Shown piece after piece: positions 12,301 to 21,200 of a stretch of 64,000 nt of DNA. Under the pieces are notes generated by a model. That model ran no database searches and was not told the DNA's origin. It saw only the letters and a program-made list of their open reading frames with translations. The DNA lies in assembly GCA_023634235.1 (NCBI GenBank), contig JAMKCF010000008.1, forward strand, positions 14,991,627 through 15,055,626, read 5' to 3'. Both the position numbers and the translations under genes were made by a program. This DNA is from Pisaster brevispinus. Its lineage: Eukaryota; Echinodermata; Asteroidea; Forcipulatida; Asteriidae. The first letter of the stretch is position 1; every line of letters starts with the position of its first letter.

Positions 12301-13500
12301 ACGAAAACAAGAGCTGTTTCGCTGCGCTTTGCTGCGAAACAGCTAATAAACTAGACATATTGCATTTGTGCACAAATGCCAAGCTGTTTCGCCATTACTT
12401 TTTCAAAAAATCATAAAAAATCATGTGATGACGTCATCATGACGTCATTTCAGAATTTACAAGAACTTGCCAATATCCAACAAACTAACAAGTTTCAACA
12501 TGATCGCATTAACACTTAGGGAGATATACGACATTAAAAAAGGCACCTTTAATGCTGCGTCACGTGACCCCCGATGACGTCATCGATCTGAAATTTCACA
12601 CATATGATGGCTGCCTGACGATCAACATGTGTGTAAATTTTGAAGTGATTACACAAAATTTCACCACACACATCTTCAAAAAGTCCATTTTGATAAGTTC
12701 TCAACCTGCCACTAGAGGGCGTTCTTGTGTGTTGTGACGTCATCGGTATTTTTTTTTAATTACCCACCCTTGCCAGACAATAACATAGTTGAAAGCAACT
12801 TCATAACTATTTCCACTTTTGAATAACGAGGCACTTCCGGTTTCGACCGGAAGTAGAGGTCATGTGAGGTCACGCACACTGAATAAAATGAAGACCTAAT
12901 TTATCCCTATACAATCCCGCAATCAAAAACCTACGGTCTCTTGTGGCTGATTTGTTACTGATTTTCAAATATTTAAAATAGAAACCTTTAGGATGACGTC
13001 ACGTGACATGTGATGACGTCATCATGACATCATTGTTTTAGGATCATTATTGCACCAATGGCTTTCATCACTGAAAGTTTCATTGCAATTGCCCATTAGG
13101 AACTATGCAAAAGGCCGCTTAGAACGAACGTGTGTTATGTCAATGGCTCTTTTTACTGAAACAGACAAATAAAAAAAGGAAAAAAAAAAATAATAACAAA
13201 AACTTTAACGAAAACAAGAGCTGTTTCGCTGCGCTTCGCTACGAAACAGCTAACAAAAACAAAAACTTTAACGAAAACAAGAGCTGTTTCGCTGCGCTTT
13301 GCTGCGAAACAGCTAATAAAAGTAAAAAGTAACTGAACTCTCATTTATCTCATAAACACCTTTGATAAAACTTAAATTTAATGCGGGTCTTACCTATATT
13401 GTAATAAATCATTATCTGTAAATGTTGCACACACTACCAGACCGACACAAACTGTTAAACATAGTTTTACTAGAAATGCTAATTGAAGCAAATACGCCAT
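206..13500 (-). CDS. EDEM2: EDEM2-like ER degradation-enhancing alpha-mannosidase-like protein (nine exons, 3' end outside window)
   Basis: GH47-family protein that acts in the ER lumen, where it trims or recognises mannose on misfolded glycoproteins for ER-associated degradation. Coding exons in gene order: 13394-13500, 6086-6196, 5468-5613, 4625-4750, 3967-4178, 3121-3262, 2017-2141, 1059-1203, 206-327; 1236 bp, 412 codons, every junction GT-AG and in phase. Residues 1 to about 26 form a hydrophobic signal peptide. Motifs: [15 protein letters not shown] (E117), [58 protein letters not shown] (D258), [15 protein letters not shown] and GYPLRPELIES (E372). E117, D258 and E372 match the three conserved acidic positions of GH47 mannosidases, so all are kept. 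The residue pattern fits EDEM2 better than EDEM1 or EDEM3. Human EDEM2 is 578 residues as I recall, so roughly the last third lies off the left edge. Intron 1 is 7.2 kb, the others under 1 kb. Confidence 0.95.
328..1058 (-). other. EDEM2 intron 8
   Basis: A 34-36-bp unit (core TAGATGGATACAAA...AACTCAAATTCAATA) is repeated about 2.5 times at 329-421, directly beside the acceptor. At 558 a CCCCTTGCA end like that of the element at 36552 begins a possible MITE remnant. No coding signal seen. Confidence 0.6.
1059..1203 (-). CDS. EDEM2: EDEM2 coding exon 8
   Basis: Encodes [20 protein letters not shown], then [19 protein letters not shown] and PLRP. Acceptor TTACAG, donor GTAAATG. No ATG-initiated ORF marks it; it was recovered from splice sites and protein alignment. 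Confidence 0.93.
1347..1724 (-). mobile_element. tRNA-derived SINE (class II tRNA head), EDEM2 intron 7
   Basis: Read on the minus strand, it starts with a tRNA-like head, GTGGCCGAGTGG (A box) and GGTTTGAGTCC (B box), near 1724. It continues through a body shared with the copy at 40215-40557 (CTGCAGCCAACCATA region, GACCAACGGCTT) and ends at about 1347 in an ATAATAAT-type tail next to TATATAGCACTTT. The head resembles tRNA-Ser/Leu. The family name is not assigned. Confidence 0.8.
1795..1916. mobile_element. Short inverted-repeat element (MITE), family GGACACTAGGTGGCAGCAGAC
   Basis: Ends are imperfect inverted repeats of about 40 bp: left GGGACGCTCGGTGGCTGCAG, right (complement) GGGGACACTAGGTGGCAGCA. 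The same family occurs at 60283-60424. It has no coding capacity, so it would need transposase supplied in trans. Confidence 0.75.
2017..2141 (-). CDS. EDEM2: EDEM2 coding exon 7
   Basis: Encodes [19 protein letters not shown], then [17 protein letters not shown]. Acceptor is a poly-T tract followed by CAG; donor GTAACG. Confidence 0.95.
2290..2681 (-). mobile_element. tRNA-derived SINE interrupted by a MITE
   Basis: The SINE body (2290-2461) includes GTGTCATGACCCACACTCT (complement of the B-box region). It resumes at 2662-2681 with CTAGACCGCTCGACCATG, the A-box end of the head. The 199 bp between are a CAGAGC...GCTCTG inverted-repeat element. CTAGA appears on both sides of the insert. Confidence 0.7.
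2463..2661 (-). mobile_element. CAGAGCTGCCAAC inverted-repeat element, copy A
   Basis: Bounded by CAGAGCAGCCAAC and GGAAGCTCTG. The interior holds the AATCAGGGAG motif several times (CTCCCTGATT on the other strand), as in the copies at 25158, 25698, 30193 and 45618. It is inserted in a SINE head. Confidence 0.75.
2682..3120 (-). other. EDEM2 intron 6, remaining part
   Basis: Non-coding; no recognisable element. The rest of intron 6 (2142-2681) is mostly the interrupted SINE. Confidence 0.5.
3121..3262 (-). CDS. EDEM2: EDEM2 coding exon 6
   Basis: Encodes [18 protein letters not shown] and [15 protein letters not shown], with conserved acidic Asp258, then [13 protein letters not shown]. Acceptor CCAACAG, donor GTAACTTC. 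Confidence 0.95.
3263..3966 (-). other. EDEM2 intron 5
   Basis: A/T-rich with an A-run microsatellite (AAATAAATAAATAAAA) near 3881-3900. Short ORFs here lack family similarity and are judged chance. Confidence 0.55.
3967..4178 (-). CDS. EDEM2: EDEM2 coding exon 5
   Basis: Encodes [51 protein letters not shown] and SRSDIGL. Acceptor GTCACCAG, donor GTAGGA, which precedes a poly-T run in the intron. Ends in phase 0. Confidence 0.95.
4179..4624 (-). other. EDEM2 intron 4
   Basis: A 446-bp intron between GTAAGAG and GTCACCAG. No repeat recognised; a 118-codon ORF on the minus strand here is read-through of intron and shows no protein family. Confidence 0.6.
4625..4750 (-). CDS. EDEM2: EDEM2 coding exon 4
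   Basis: Encodes [37 protein letters not shown]. Acceptor CTTGTAG, donor GTAAGAG. It gives the family's VGGLLSAH block straight after FETNIR. Confidence 0.95.
4751..5467 (-). other. EDEM2 intron 3
   Basis: Contains the stretch ATAAGCAATTTGC-AATTAAA near 4831, also found near 55395 with the following CTGG context, so a dispersed repeat is present. Nothing else identified. Confidence 0.5.
5468..5613 (-). CDS. EDEM2: EDEM2 coding exon 3
   Basis: Encodes [34 protein letters not shown] and SVFETNIR, including the conserved Glu117. Acceptor TCTCCAG, donor GTAAATG. Confidence 0.95.
5614..6085 (-). other. EDEM2 intron 2
   Basis: Holds an ATAATAATAAT run followed by TTTATTGATTTAAGTGC near 5753-5790, which resembles the 3' tail of the SINEs here, so a truncated SINE tail is possible. 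Otherwise unremarkable. Confidence 0.45.
6086..6196 (-). CDS. EDEM2: EDEM2 coding exon 2
   Basis: Encodes [19 protein letters not shown] then [17 protein letters not shown]. Acceptor GTGCAG, donor GTTAG. The trailing AG joins with C of the next exon to give Ser73. Confidence 0.95.
12125..12347. repeat. Three tandem copies of a GCTGTTTCGC hairpin unit with A-rich spacers
   Basis: A unit of roughly 60-70 bp: A-rich spacer, CTTTAACGAAAACAAGA, then the perfect inverted repeat GCTGTTTCGC / GCGAAACAGC around an 11-base loop (TGCGCTTTGCT). It sits between two units of the larger array. The half-site GCTGTTTCG also occurs near the start of each large unit. Confidence 0.88.
13180..13322. repeat. Two further copies of the GCTGTTTCGC hairpin unit
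   Basis: Same unit as at 12125-12347, closing the array just before EDEM2 exon 1. The first copy has a loop and arm variant (CTTCGCTACGAAACAGC); the second matches the common form. Confidence 0.88.
13394..13500 (-). CDS. EDEM2: EDEM2 coding exon 1 (signal peptide)
   Basis: Start ATG is the complement of 13498-13500. The exon encodes [15 protein letters not shown], then a hydrophobic stretch and TDNDLLQYR, ending AATATAG with donor GTAAGACC. Two bases (AG) are completed by exon 2 to give QYRERV, the usual EDEM opening. The exon is too short to stand out as an ORF; it was found by matching phase and the expected signal peptide. Confidence 0.88.
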
Positions 13501-13700
13501 AATCTCAGAGAGTTTGTAGTCTATCGATACTAAACTGGTCCTGTCGACCATCCATCCCATGCACAACTTTGTTGTTTTTGGAGTTTGTACACGTTAACAA
13601 CCCATAGTCAGACATCCGAACAAGTATTTTCTCTGATATCGCTATTTAGGCAGATGATTTAGGATACCAGACAATTTTTAGAGTTCACCTTTCTTTGTAC
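13501..13700. promoter_or_regulatory. Probable EDEM2 5' UTR/promoter, possibly bidirectional with NDRG
   Basis: Lies immediately upstream of the EDEM2 ATG. If the candidate NDRG first exon near 13.7-13.8 kb is real, this interval drives both genes. No clear TATA box, CCAAT-N9-CCACG element or other defining site was seen, so the call rests on position. Confidence 0.45.
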
Positions 13701-13812
13701 AAACGCTTGAGGGCGACATTTAATCCGCCAGTCCAAGCCAGTCGCCGACTTGCAGAACTTCTCAAAAGTGTCCGAGGTGTGTGTGGCGCAGTCACTGAAT
13801 TTGTATTTTTTG
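13690..13812 (+). other. NDRG: Candidate non-coding first exon of NDRG
   Basis: A moderately G/C-rich stretch ending in a strong donor, TTTTTTG then GTGAGTCT at 13813. The NDRG start-codon exon begins at an acceptor at 29441/29442 with 46 bp of 5' UTR, so at least one upstream non-coding exon is expected on the plus strand. This is the best-looking donor I noticed near EDEM2, but other positions in 13.8-29.4 kb are possible. Confidence 0.35.
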
Positions 13813-16800
13813 GTGAGTCTAAATTTAATGTTTTTATCAACAAATTGATCGGGATGTCGAGCTTAAATTGGTATTCATAAATAAATTCATGTTATTCTTA
13901 CTTTAGGTATAACATTCCTGTTGAAAAATTTAGTGTTGTCTCAAACAAATCATCATGACATCATTGAATTTCATCACCACCATGCATTTATTCTACAGTC
14001 AGTAGTCAGTACATGTATGTGATGTCATTGTCAACTGAACTGGTCAATAAGCCGGATATGCCAATTCCAATACGTGCCAATTCAAATCAATTCAAGTTGC
14101 ACTGTGCTATGGAACTGGGTACTGACTGTACACAATACACTTGCATTTCAGCTTTTCTCCCAACAGTTTTGAAGCCTCAAAGTCAAATTCTCAGAAAGTA
14201 TGTATGTCAATGCACAGCACCTCTCACCCCTGACTGTCGTATCAATTCAAAATAGCAATGTGTCTTGATTATCTTCCGTGACCTTTGACTTTGAGAAATG
14301 ACCCACACAAGTTACAAAATGCATTGTGCATTGACGTCGTGAACAGGCTTAGATATCATCCAGACCAGACCACTCAATTTATTATTTAGGCCTAAACTCA
14401 ATTTGTTTGGCAGAACTTATTAATATTAGTTTGTCGATCAATAATATGACATTATTATACATTTTATTTAGATCATTAATTAATAAGAATTAATTAAGAA
14501 CATTTTGCCGAGTCTGCAGATTGCTCACAATCATGTCAATACCAACATTGTTGGGCAAACTTGCATCTGCTCAACATCCAGATCCCAAGCATGATATAGG
14601 CACATTGTCCTGTTTGATCCCAGACCGAAGAATCATACATGTGTAAATGTACATGTAATTGTTGCTTGATTTTGTTCTAGAACATTGATTTGCACTGCAA
14701 GTAAAATCTAGAGTCAAGATTTGCCTGGAAATCAGAAGAAAAAAACCCACTCAAATCTGGACACAAGGTGAACAGAAATCTGAAATTGAAATTGTGCCAA
14801 AATCGCATCCTCTTGTCAGGGACTGGACGGTTACGATCATCATTGAAACTATACGACAGGACAGTAGTTGGGATCTACCCATTCATACTTCAGAATACAT
14901 AGAAAAAGGAGAGTGAAAACAATGAGAAGGGCTGCTGACAGAGGGGATTGGGCTGGGGGAGGGGAAACTATCCAGAGCCCAAAATTTAGAAGAACCCCCC
15001 CCCCCCATGCAAGTTCAGCTCATGTAAACCAAAAAAGGTTTTTCTTTACCTTATCTTGCACAATAGTCAATACCATCATGTCTTGTCTTGTGTCACCTTT
15101 TCTGATTTTAATCAACCTGTATGCTCAAGTTTACAGTGTAGTCGTGTACAAGATACATACAGTCACAAGATGGGGAGAGCACAATGGCCAACATTTTGGA
15201 CTGTATCTTAAGATCGGAAGTCCCGAACTCGAACCCATGTCAGCTTGTTGTTTGCTGCCATTAACTATGCAATGCGGGGGGGGGGGGGGGGGGGGGGGGC
15301 ACAATGGCTGACATTTTTTGCTATAGAAAATGTGTTTTTTTTTAATAAAAAGAAAACTACAAGATGCTTGATTAAAGATTATAATAATTGTTCCACATTA
15401 ATTAGGTTTAATGCACTTGTTGAATAAGGACATTTTTTTTAATTTTTTTTTTTATTGCTTGAAACGTTAGAGCAACAAATGACATGTTACACATGTGTAT
15501 ATTAAGGTTTAAAGTCCTCTGGTGAATGCATAAAATGCATCTATGAGGGCGCTACAACTTGGTTGGTAAATTAGCAAATTAACAAAAAAACAGAGGAAAA
15601 ATGGCGGTCAGTGGATGGATGTTTGGATTGGAACTCCAATAAGGGGGTGCTCTGATCCATCAAATTACGTACAGTAAATACTGTACGTGTAAATATGTAT
15701 GGTTTGGTTATGCCCAACATCTATACCTTTGATATTTGATTCTTTCCTGGGATTCCAACCCATTTCCTCCTAGCTCTAGAAGGAGCCGACATGGCGGATG
15801 TCAAGTAACCTTTACCAGTGACTAGTTTACCAAACTCACCAGGGTCGCAAGAGGCCCTGGTGACAAGGGGCTAGTTTTAAAACACGGAAATGAATGCCCT
15901 TTAAAGTTTGCCATGTAGTAAATTGTCAAAAAAATTAGCTCATCTGCATATTCAGGAACTCTAAACAATCTATAGTAAACAACCTAGAGAAGGAACACAA
16001 CATAACACAACAACAGTCAAAAAACCAACATACATTGCCCTACCCTAAACATTATAATTTTAATTCTGTTAATAAAGCTGGAAAACAAATATGATCGTGT
16101 AACACATTATTACTGTTATAGCAGCCTGGACCATGCCTGGACTTTGGATTTGTTTATCACAACCCACGCAGTAAACAGTTTTCACCTTTCACCAATTTAC
16201 ACATTGGATACTTTGCACCCTGACAGTGCTGTGATAGGCTTTGTAAGCCACAGAGTAATTTGCAATGTAGCATGTTACATTATGGAATTCATTTGGTCCC
16301 ATTCTCTGTATCTGCTGCCACCAATTTTTGGACTCTGGTGTTTTTTTTATAACACACTTGTTTATTGTGCTTGTAAAACCAATGTCCAAATCTTAATGAA
16401 TGGACACCCTGTGCCTTAGATGCAACAATAAGAAGCAATCACCGTGTATTGTTGTTTCTATCGCACATCGAGACGATCATATGTCAGTAAGCAAGTTAAA
16501 GCACTGTTTATTTCTGAACATCTGAAAAGTCTCTGACTTAAGCTTTTGATTTTGTCTGATAAATTATGAAAATGTTCACAGCTTCTCAGACCTACGGGAG
16601 TCACTTTTGAGGGTCCCTCAGTTTCATTGCCAAAAAGATACAGTAGTAATAATAATACTATAATAAAAATGTTCAATTAGAAATTGTTCAGATCATCATT
16701 GCTATTTTAGTGTTGTCAACTTCAAAATTCATTATGATAGTGATATCAGTTAGAATATTGAACTGCATATTATTTACATACATCGTGTATGTAATTTACA

Positions 16801-18133
16801 CTCACTTACAATACCTGTTTGTTTACAGACCTGGTGCAGTATTGATTTCCCTTGATAATTTAAAACAGACAGAATTGCAATTTACCCGTTGAGGTGGAAC
16901 AAAAGGCCTTTATTCAGAAGTCATAAAAAACACTAATGATTTATTAAATTTGTTAAACTGCCCAAAAAGCCCAAAAAGTTTGATTCCTGTAACATGCTGG
17001 AAAGAAAAAAATTGTCAGTATGTCATGTATACATGTACGTAGGAATAAACATTATTTCAGGAAAATATTGTAGAAATAAAGTTAATTGACCAAGGAGATA
17101 TTGATGTACACTGTACTTGCAATTTATTTGCAAGATGTCATGCATGCTGCTATTAAAACATGATTAAATGGAAAAATACAAATTTTGGGAATGTGTAATA
17201 TTTGTAATGTATTCATAGAGTTATAGGCGCTACTCAAAAACTGTTTTATAGAACAAAAAGGGCTTACAAAACCATGTGACACGCCCCGACAAGAAAGATT
17301 TTTCGCCTTTGAGAAAATGATGCTGACCCATCCTATAACAAAGGTCCTGCACCAGTTCACACAACCAACAATTTGTACATGTTGTAAGGGGAAACTTGTA
17401 TAATTTCATTTGCCAATATGGCATGTATGGATTCGAACCCATGGTGGGCCAGCGTGGTCGTGTACACGTAATTAGAGTGCTCCCTCTAGTTCTATTCTCT
17501 ATGATTGTATCTGGAAATGAATTGAGACTAGACACAAATGACATAGTTTGGAGATTTTGAATTTTTGTCCCCATTTGCATTTAAGAAAGTCCTCTATATT
17601 GGAAAATGAGTGGATCACTATACTAAGTTTGATCTTGGAGTCATTTTTACATGTGATGATGTTTTCACAGGTTGGTGTGTGTATTGGAAGCTATGTTGTA
17701 CTGTAGATGTTAATGAATTTAATACTCTTCCAGGAAATAGCTAGAAATAGTATGTAAATAATGTAAATAATGACAGTTTAATTTCACTTTACTACTGTAG
17801 AAAAACTTGAAACTGTCTGAATATTTTTGGTAAAACAAAAAGGAGAAGAATGATTGAAAGTGGAACATACTCGAGTGAAACGGAAGTTGTTAATGTTGTA
17901 CACACGTACGTCACACACGTGTTCGTGTTTACAGTTGAATGCATTCAATGCGTAATACATCTAGGCCGCCCTAGGCTATGACTGACCCAGTTTTTCAACT
18001 GGATTACTCCTCCATGATCAAATGAGGAGTTTCTTTATTGTATTGTGTGCATTAACTATAACAAACTCTCTCATCTTGCATTACTAGTTTGTGTTCAAGA
18101 ATGACATTGTGTAATAACATTTATGCACAATTC
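13813..18133 (+). other. Non-coding: probable start of NDRG intron 1
   Basis: No gene recognised. A run of 24 G lies at 15276-15299, flanked by similar GCACAATGGC(C/T)(A/G)ACATTTT segments at about 15179 and 15299. A B-box-like sequence (GGTTCGAATCC on the minus strand) near 17430 may be a SINE remnant. ORFs of 60-150 codons here lack family similarity. Confidence 0.5.
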
Positions 18134-18292
18134 TAGGCCTGGAGTTCCATCTTTGAGAGGGCAAGGCCATTTTCATTTTGCAAAGGGCACTTTCATGGGA
18201 AAATCTTAGAGTCTAGGAGAAATTGTAGATTGGGCACCAAGGCCAAGACCAGGGCAAATAGAGGCTGTGGCCTCCATGTAATTCCATGCCTG
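18134..18292. mobile_element. AGGCCTGGA inverted-repeat element, copy 1
   Basis: Ends TAGGCCTGGAGTTCCAT and ATGTAATTCCATGCCTG are inverted repeats. The interior has GAGGGCAAGGCCATTTTCAT, GCACCAAGGCCAAGACCAGG and a GGCCTCC block shared with copies at 22056, 31391 and 61586. Confidence 0.75.
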
Positions 18293-21200
18293 CAATTCAG
18301 TAACAACATCCAATGTTCCATGTTCCGGATGGGCTGGATTTGCCAGTCCAGCCTGTTTACATGTATGCTGAGCTTCCCTCCACAAATAGCCGCCCTAATC
18401 ACCGGTGCATGCAGTGAGGTTTGTGACTGTCTGCTCCGTAGCTACCCTGGCGAGGAGTTCCTTAAAAACTAGGCAATCCAGATGCACATGGCTTACTGCA
18501 AGGAATGATCTCGTCCGCACTGCAACATATCTAGACTTGAACAAGCTTTGTGTCACAGCAATTTGGTATGCTACATGTACATGTACTCAAAGGGAAATCA
18601 TTGGCTGTAACTGACACCAATGGTACATGTGATTTAATTTATAGTTTAATTTGAGACATACATGTACGCACATGTCAATGGTTTTCCTAAAAAAACATAA
18701 TTTGCTGCTCAATATTAATTTCAGTCTGCACAAAACATGCTCCAAGTCTAAATATGCTGCATGAAATTATTCCCTGAATAATGTATGGTAAGCCTACAAG
18801 ATTAAACAAAATAACTTTTAAAAAGTCCATTACGATCATGCTTTATGTACGCTGGATTACCAATATAATTATGACGTTCTATAATTATAAACCAAGTTCA
18901 TAATTTGGTTATGAAACAAACAAAGTTCTCATGGACGTTTAAATATTATGAGGATTACATGTTGTTTACACCTTCGGTGTTGGTAAAATATTGGAGATTA
19001 ACACCTGGTGAGAGCTGAATTGATTCCAGTGTGGATGGATGATTTGCATTTTATAGCCATGGGCAGGTTCTGTCTGGGTACTGTTATTACTAGTCATGCT
19101 TGGAGAAGGATCGGATCTTATCTGCAGCTCATTCTGCCAGCGTAGCCTCCCCGTGTGTGTCACTGTGGTCCTGTGCCTGAATGCTAAATCTGTACTCTAT
19201 CTTCATCTTTTTTTTGCGTTTGGACACATGTACATTGTACATTACCTGGCATGCCTGGTGTCCTGATGGAGTAGTCTACATGTAGGTGCAAGATATTGTT
19301 GTTCCTTGTCACGCGACTACAGTAGCTAGTAGGGCGATTCTCAAAACGAACGAAAGGGGGCGTTGTTACAAAAACGCACGACCTGTATGCAATGTTGAGT
19401 CACTAACAATGTTGTAAGAACTTGTTGCACTAAGTCTACGGATGGAGTGTAAAACTTACACAATAAATCATAATATTTAGTACTTTTTTTACAGCTTATT
19501 AAGAAAACGTCATTGGCATATGGACATACCTGTATGTACTTAGACAATATTGGTTGTTGTCAAAGACCAGTGTCGGAACTTTACAATAGGTGACCCAACA
19601 TGAAATAACAAACTAATTTCTTAAGAGCACTTACATGTAAGAGCAATCTTAACTCCTTCTGAAATCTCCTTCTGTACTTGTAGTTAATTTCTTTTCAGAC
19701 AGTTAGACAGAGGAAGGATTTTCTCTGGAGGATTGGGACTTGCGTACATGTACATGTACATGTGTACATGTGTACATGTACATTGTATGAACTTTATAAT
19801 ATCAGTGAACTTTCAGATTAAGTCCGCAACTTTCCTCGCTGTTTATTACCAACCAGCTGTACTTTGTCTTTAAAGGTGATAGGCCTACTACAATGTATAG
19901 CATTGGTTTTTTGAAGTGGAAAGTTACGTAGGCTATTATTCACACTCGTCGTTCATTTTTTACCTTGGAAATATCACCGGTGCCTTGGATCAGTCCTACT
20001 AGATACATGTAGATAGCACTTTGCAAATGCTGTTATTGCTATTATTACAGTAGGCCCCCTATTGTTAAAAAATCATTCCTATCGTTTGCTTTCAAGTTAG
20101 ACTCGCCATACAACCATTCAACTAACATAAAATACCCCAGACAGTTTGTCCATTCTGATTGGTTGAGAGGAGATTACATTGCTGCGTTTGAACACGAAGC
20201 GGTAGACATGTTAAAAAGTGTTTAAAAGTGTTTCACACAGCCACTTTCCTGAGCTGGTTTTAAGACTTCATCGACACTCTTTTATTCCCTTTTAAACCAA
20301 AATAATTTACGGGCAAATTGCATTTCTGGCTTGCAGGAGCGTCAAGCGCGCTAATTATTAACGCATTTGCGCTGTTCACTAACCAATTGTGCAATGAGTT
20401 TTGTGAAATGTGTGCGTGCTGCAGGCTGAGGTCATGCAAAATGCATGAGTGTGTGTTCCAAATCACCCATAAAGCATTGTAAAGATGGCTGATTTACATC
20501 ATAAAAAAACAACCTATGTATCTGTACTGTATGTAGGCCTAGTCGGTGCTTTCAGAGTCCTGCAGTACAGTAAACAGTCTGGTACATGTACATGTTTAGT
20601 GAACGCTCAAATTGGATTCCCATTCACTGCAAAGTTTTTAAAATAATTTATTAGCCTCGTGTATTTAATACAATAGTGCAAGCTTGTACGTACATGTACC
20701 CATATCACCAGATCACTGTTTAATTAATTACAGGCCTACTTCCCAAGTCAAAAAGTAGACACAGATAAAAAGGGTTTTGAATGTTTTATTTAAAAAAAAC
20801 AAAGGGCAGATTTCCTTTAACCCAGATGATTAATGATTTATTTAATGACTCTGATAAACCTGGCTGTGTTATAGACCTTGCGTTGACGTCATCAAGCTGC
20901 CATCCTAGCTTGAGGTAAAGCTATGATGAAACAATGTACATTAAAACTCACACATGTATGCGCAGCGCACAGGACTAGCCAATGAGCTACATGTACATGT
21001 ACCTCCTTTTGAGTTATAGGCGAGGGCGCCCTACTCAAATGGCGCTACATGTACATGTATGTGCATCAAGTCTATTGGGAAAAAACATGTTGCTGGTTTT
21101 TTTTCTGCCTCCTTATCAATAATCAGCATTCTCCCGTGACAGTGATCCACTGGCCAATGGCCATTTACGTAAACCACTTCAGGACAAGTCAAAATTCTCT

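Larger units (their letters stand above)
6927..13330. repeat. Array of about seven 0.8-1.0 kb repeat units rich in TGACGTCA palindromes
   Basis: The landmark AGGCACC(T/C)TTAATGCCGCG (slightly altered in some units) recurs at about 7244, 8028, 8861, 9828, 10665, 11498 and 12541; spacings 784, 833, 967, 837, 833 and 1043 bp. Most units open with CTAGACAT(A/G)TTGCATTTG (6927, 8669, 9508, 10473, 11307, 12350) and close with GACAAATAAAAAAA. Each full unit carries about six TGACGTCA sites, GTCACGTGAC palindromes, and an ACTTCC...GGAAGT inverted repeat. Some units lack an internal block after the opening, which explains the length differences. Units are highly similar, implying recent amplification. 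The A-rich unit end could mean a retroposed origin, but no transposition protein is present. Confidence 0.9.
6197..13393 (-). other. EDEM2 intron 1 (7.2 kb)
   Basis: The first 0.7 kb (6197-6926 in plus coordinates) is A/T-rich unique-looking sequence. The rest is a repeat array described separately. The intron separates the signal-peptide exon from the GH47 domain exons. Confidence 0.85.

Noticed and set aside
7255..12743. Repeated 61/64/90-codon ORFs on both strands as a protein family
   Set aside because: They come from near-identical copies of one DNA repeat and are open on both strands at once; no known domain, and DNA-level similarity outside the ORF is equally high.
14868..15311. 147-codon ORF containing a poly-Gly tail
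   Set aside because: The tail is the 24-G homopolymer read in frame; the rest lacks family similarity.
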